Source: an uncultured Rhodospirillaceae bacterium
GTDB lineage: Bacteria; Pseudomonadota; Alphaproteobacteria; Rhodospirillales; Magnetospirillaceae
Length of the DNA: 15,948 bases
Assembly: GCA_937887565.1 (NCBI GenBank)
Contig: CALABS010000076.1
Coordinates: 1-15,948 of the forward strand
Direction of reading: 5' to 3'
Part shown: one piece after another, positions 13,418 to 15,948 of the stretch
How positions within the stretch are numbered: position 1 is the first letter of the stretch
Layout of the letters: the number at the start of each line of letters is the position of its first letter
Made by a program: the position numbers and the translations under genes
The notes under the pieces: generated by a model
The model's input: only the letters and a program-made list of their open reading frames with translations
The model's database searches: none
Told to the model about the DNA's origin: nothing

Positions 13418-14200
13418 GTGCTGGAGGAACGTTTTCCCCACGACCCGGCCTGTCCCGCGGCCATGAAATGGTACTTCCAGCAGCTCTACCAGAGCGCCCA
13501 CCTGGACGCCCATGGGATCATCGACCTGCTGACCAACCACCGGCGCGGCACGGGCACATGCCCGAATGCGAAGACGATTACCCGCCAGCAGGTGGAGACC
13601 CGTGTGCTGGATGGACTGCAGAGCTCCCTGATGGCGCCCGAACGGGTGGCTCAGTTTCAGGCCAAGGTCCGGCGCGAGGTCAAGGAACTGCGCCGTCAGG
13701 CCGCAGGCCGGTCAGACCATCTGCGCCAGCGGCTGGGCGAGCTCAACGCTGCCATCGGCAACATCCTACACATGGTCGAGATGGGCAATGCGCCGCCTTC
13801 GGTCATGGAGCGTCTGCGCGACCGCGAAGCGGAAAAGGCGCGGGTCGAAGAGGAATTGGCGAGCTACGCCACCGGCACCGATGACGTGATTGAATTGATG
13901 CCCAACCTAGCCGAAATCTACGCCCGCAAGGTGGCCAATCTCACCAACGCCCTCAACGACCCCGCGATCCGCGATGAGGCAACGTCGATGATCCGCCAGT
14001 TGGTGGAGAAGATCGTGGTGACGCCCGATGCCGATGCGGCCGATGGCGTGCGGTTGGAGATCCACGGCGCGATGGCGGAAATCCTGGCGCTGGTGGCCGG
14101 CGAGCGGCCGAAACAGAAACTCCCCGGCCTTTTGGGCACGGGGAGTCAATTGTCGGTGGTTGCGGTGGCAGGATTTGAACCTACGACCTTCAGGTTATGA
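13418..14200 (+). pseudogene. C-terminal half of a large serine recombinase, fused to foreign N-terminal codons
   Basis: From about 13538 the frame reads NHRRGTGTCPNAKTI and then RQQVETRVLDGLQSSLMAPE, the zinc-ribbon end and following segment of large serine recombinases. A long coiled coil follows (about residues 80-150), which in this family controls integration direction. The catalytic resolvase domain is absent. The first ~40 codons (ACPAAMKWYFQQLYQSAHLD) do not look like recombinase, and their origin is unknown. The frame ends in VAGFEPTTFRL, which is simply a tRNA gene read backwards, so the recombinase gene runs into its probable attachment site. GTG at 13418 is the nominal start; the frame is open from about 13352. 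Confidence 0.7.
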
Positions 14201-14201
14201 G
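14157..14201 (-). tRNA. 3' half of an initiator-type tRNA-Met (attachment-site remnant)
   Basis: Read on the minus strand from 14201: anticodon loop CTCATAA (anticodon CAT), CCTGA, AGGTC, the T arm GTAGG-TTCAAAT-CCTGC with five pairs, the acceptor strand CACCGCA, discriminator A and an encoded CCA. These 45 bases have the right segment lengths. CTCATAACC and CCGCAACCA resemble initiator tRNA. The 5' half is missing: the bases before the loop (TTCAAA) pair with the anticodon stem at only three of five positions and no D arm follows. It is therefore a fragment, as left by site-specific integration into a tRNA gene, and not a working tRNA. Confidence 0.75.
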
Positions 14202-14210
14202 TTTGAATAG

Positions 14211-15173
14211 ACGCGCAAGGCACCCACCGTCAAGAGCCTGGGCGAACGCTTCCTCAAGGAGCATGTCGCCGTGCAGTGCAAGCCCAGCACCCAGGCCGAA
14301 TACAAGCGTTCGGTCGAGCTGTTCATCAATCCCCGGCTCGGCACCCGCAAGGTCACCGACATCGAACGCCGGGACATCGCCGACCTGCACCATTCCCTGC
14401 GCCATATCCCCTATCAGGCCAACCGCACCCTGGGCGTGCTGTCCAAGATGTTCAATCTGGCCGAGGTGTGGGGATTGCGCCCCGACGGCAGCAATCCGTG
14501 CCTGCACGTCAAGAAGTACCCCGAGCAGAAGCGGGAACGCTTCCTCAGCCCGGAAGAATTCGCCGAACCGGGCAAGGCCCTGCGCACCGTCGAGCAGGAC
14601 GGCTCGGAAACCGAATCGGCCGTCGCCGCCATCCGCCTGCTGATGCTCACCGGCTGCCGGCTGGGCGAGATCATGACGCTGAAATGGGAGCATGTGGACC
14701 TGGCCCGGCATGAACTGCGCCTGCCCGATTCCAAGACCGGCGCAAAGGTCGTGCATTTCGGCAAGACCGCCGCCGCTGTCCTCAAGGGCATCGCCAGGCT
14801 CGACGACAACCCCTATGTCATCACCGGCCGCAAACCCGGCAGCCGCCTCACCGACCTACAGCATCCGTGGCGGCGCATCCGCGCCAAGGCCAATTTGCCC
14901 GATGTGCGCATCCACGATCTGCGCCATTCCTATGCCAGCGGCGCCCTCGCCTTGGGCGAAGGCCTGCCGATGATCGGCAAGCTGCTCGGCCACACCCAGG
15001 TGCAGACCACCGCCCGCTACGCCCATCTCGCCAACGACCCGGTGAAGCTGGCCGCCGGACGGGTGTCCGATACCATCGGGGCGGCGATCATGGGCAAGGC
15101 AACGAAGCCTCCGGCGCGGCGAAGCCAGAACGGGCGGAAGGCATCACCGACCTCCGAAGACCGCCAGCGCTGA
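14211..15173 (+). pseudogene. N-terminally truncated tyrosine integrase
   Basis: The frame opens after a TAG at 14208-14210 and reads KAPTVKSLGERFLKEHV, the point where DUF4102-type phage integrases pass from their N-terminal arm into the core-binding domain. About 100 N-terminal residues are missing. The nominal start is GTG at 14271 (300 residues). The catalytic set is complete: R130, K155, H215, R218, H241 and Y250 (TGCRLGEI, HDLRHSYASG, LLGHTQVQTTARY). Without arm-site binding it is unlikely to integrate DNA normally, although the core might still cut and join. It abuts the tRNA fragment by only a few bases, suggesting that a recombination event removed its 5' end. Confidence 0.85.
14961..15013 (+). 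repeat. 53-bp direct repeat, copy 2
   Basis: Identical to 11961-12013; it lies in the catalytic domain of the integrase and includes the codons for the final catalytic His. Confidence 0.85.
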
Positions 15174-15234
15174 TATTGTCATCGTACCGGCAGAGGAAAC
15201 GATGATTGAGGCGATCCGCCCCCCCACGGCGACC

Positions 15235-15510
15235 TCATCCCCTTCCCGCCGCCCTCAGTACGACCGACAGCACGGCATCCGAATGGCGCATCAGGATAAC
15301 CAGGTGCCTCCCACCTGGCACAACCCGGCCCGAAAGCCATTTCTTCACCGCACGATCGCTGACGCCGGTCCAGCGCGCAACCGTCTTGGCAACGGCCCGG
15401 CTTCTCAATTCAGCCCGAAGCGCGGCGGCAATCGCTATTGCGAGGTCAATCCCTTCGATTTTGTCAACAATGACGAAGGGAACTGAAGTTCCCTCTTCCA
15501 GTCGAGACAT
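15235..15510 (-). CDS. Small HTH regulator divergent from a serine recombinase
   Basis: The 91-residue protein has a helix-turn-helix-like centre (RAVAKTVARWTGVSDRAVKKW) followed by LSGRVVPGGRHLVILMRHSD. This resembles short DNA-binding proteins found beside recombinases in alphaproteobacterial mobile elements. Start and stop are intact. It is transcribed divergently from the serine recombinase at 15587, across about 76 bp that must contain both promoters, so it is a good candidate to repress that gene (inference). No specific family name is certain. Confidence 0.7.
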   Translation of the reverse strand: MSRLEEGTSVPFVIVDKIEGIDLAIAIAAALRAELRSRAVAKTVARWTGVSDRAVKKWLSGRVVPGGRHLVILMRHSDAVLSVVLRAAGRG

Positions 15511-15527
15511 GCCTTTGACTCCGCTCG

Positions 15528-15533
15528 TATAAT
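15528..15533 (+). promoter_or_regulatory. -10 element before the serine recombinase
   Basis: A perfect TATAAT is placed 53 bases before the GTG start at 15587. The -35 position (AGACAT, 15505-15510, spacing 17) is a poor match and overlaps the start codon of the divergent regulator, so the two genes may share control. Confidence 0.45.
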
Positions 15534-15586
15534 GAAGTGAAAAGCATGGGCGATCAGCGGGGCGTTAGAATCCTGGGGGAGAGCTG

Positions 15587-15925
15587 GTGGCGACAAGAAG
15601 AAAGGAAGACAAAGCGGGGAAGGACGGCAAGGGCGTCCGCATTCGGGCGGCGCAGTACCTCCGCATGTCGACCGATCACCAGCAATATTCAACGGAAAAT
15701 CAGGCTGACGCGATCGCCCGGTATGCCGAACAGCATGACATGGAGATCGTCCGAACCTATACCGATGGTGGCAAGAGCGGACTCGACATCGGCTGGCGGC
15801 CCGAATTTCAGAGCCTGATTTCCGACGTCACCGAAGGCCGGGCCGATTTCCAGGTCGTTCTGGTCTACGACATCAGCCGGTGGGGCCGTTTTCAGAGGCT
15901 GTTTGAAAAAGGCTTGAGCGCCTGA
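15587..15925 (+). pseudogene. Serine recombinase, N-terminal half, interrupted by an insertion sequence
   Basis: GTG at 15587 follows GGGGGAG at good spacing. The product shows the resolvase catalytic domain: AAQYLRMSTDHQQYSTENQA with nucleophile S28, then RTYTDGGKSGLDI and VYDISRWGRFQ. At 15895 the sequence becomes IS DNA, which adds RLFEKGLSA and a stop, so only ~103 residues of recombinase remain before the zinc-ribbon and DNA-binding parts. The conserved helix after GRFQ and all later domains are lost. The break is recent in appearance, since the coding part has no other damage. Confidence 0.85.
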
Positions 15926-15948
15926 GGCGGGCGTGATTCAAGCTGTCG
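15895..15948 (+). mobile_element. End of an insertion sequence inside the recombinase gene
   Basis: GAGGCTGTTTGAAAAAGG begins at 15895 directly after TCA (15892-15894), a TNA-type target. All 54 bases to the window edge are identical to the reverse complement of 317-370. Whether a full-length element with a working transposase follows is outside the window. Confidence 0.85.

Noticed and set aside
1..15948. CRISPR arrays or rRNA genes
   Set aside because: No regularly spaced direct repeats and no rRNA-like sequence were seen on either strand; the only RNA gene trace is the tRNA fragment at 14157-14201.

Overview
The window looks like chromosome of a GC-rich alphaproteobacterium, probably Rhodospirillales and Magnetospirillum-like. 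That placement is inferred from gene content: a 1,225-residue B12-dependent ribonucleotide reductase, an NDUFA12–MlaD–DUF2155 operon near aat, and coding bias toward G/C in third positions. No species can be fixed from the sequence alone.

Layout. Positions 1-535 are a scar: the start of a gene leaving on the left, a 164-bp internally deleted insertion sequence with imperfect terminal inverted repeats, and the 3' end of an AT-richer gene cut by it. Positions 537-7447 are ordinary core genes: a membrane-anchored PAS-PAS-GGDEF-EAL protein (-); aat and a small helical protein of unknown function (+); a convergent, translationally coupled operon (-) of NDUFA12, two tandem MlaD paralogues and a secreted DUF2155 protein; and a phosphatidylserine decarboxylase-like enzyme (-) with the long N-terminal extension also found in PsiD-type tryptophan decarboxylases. 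Positions 7448-11508 hold nrdJ, with a promoter followed by a perfect palindrome that fits an NrdR box.

From 11509 to the right edge is a graveyard of integration modules. It contains three stem-loop structures, an orphan gene start fused to the tail of a tyrosine integrase, an intact DUF1778/GNAT toxin-antitoxin pair with its own promoter, a broken XRE regulator, the C-terminal half of a large serine recombinase that runs antisense into the 3' half of an initiator-type tRNA-Met, a tyrosine integrase beheaded exactly beside that tRNA fragment, a small HTH regulator, and a divergent serine-recombinase N-terminal half cut by an insertion sequence. The last 54 bases are identical, inverted, to one end of the mini-IS at the left edge, so copies of the same IS bracket the whole window.

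How the parts work together. The left and middle parts are housekeeping: envelope lipid transport, complex I assembly or accessory function, N-end-rule tagging, dNTP synthesis and c-di-GMP turnover. The right part is accessory DNA built by successive insertions at a tRNA-type attachment site and then eroded. The toxin-antitoxin pair is the only complete gene system left in it and may have stabilised the island.
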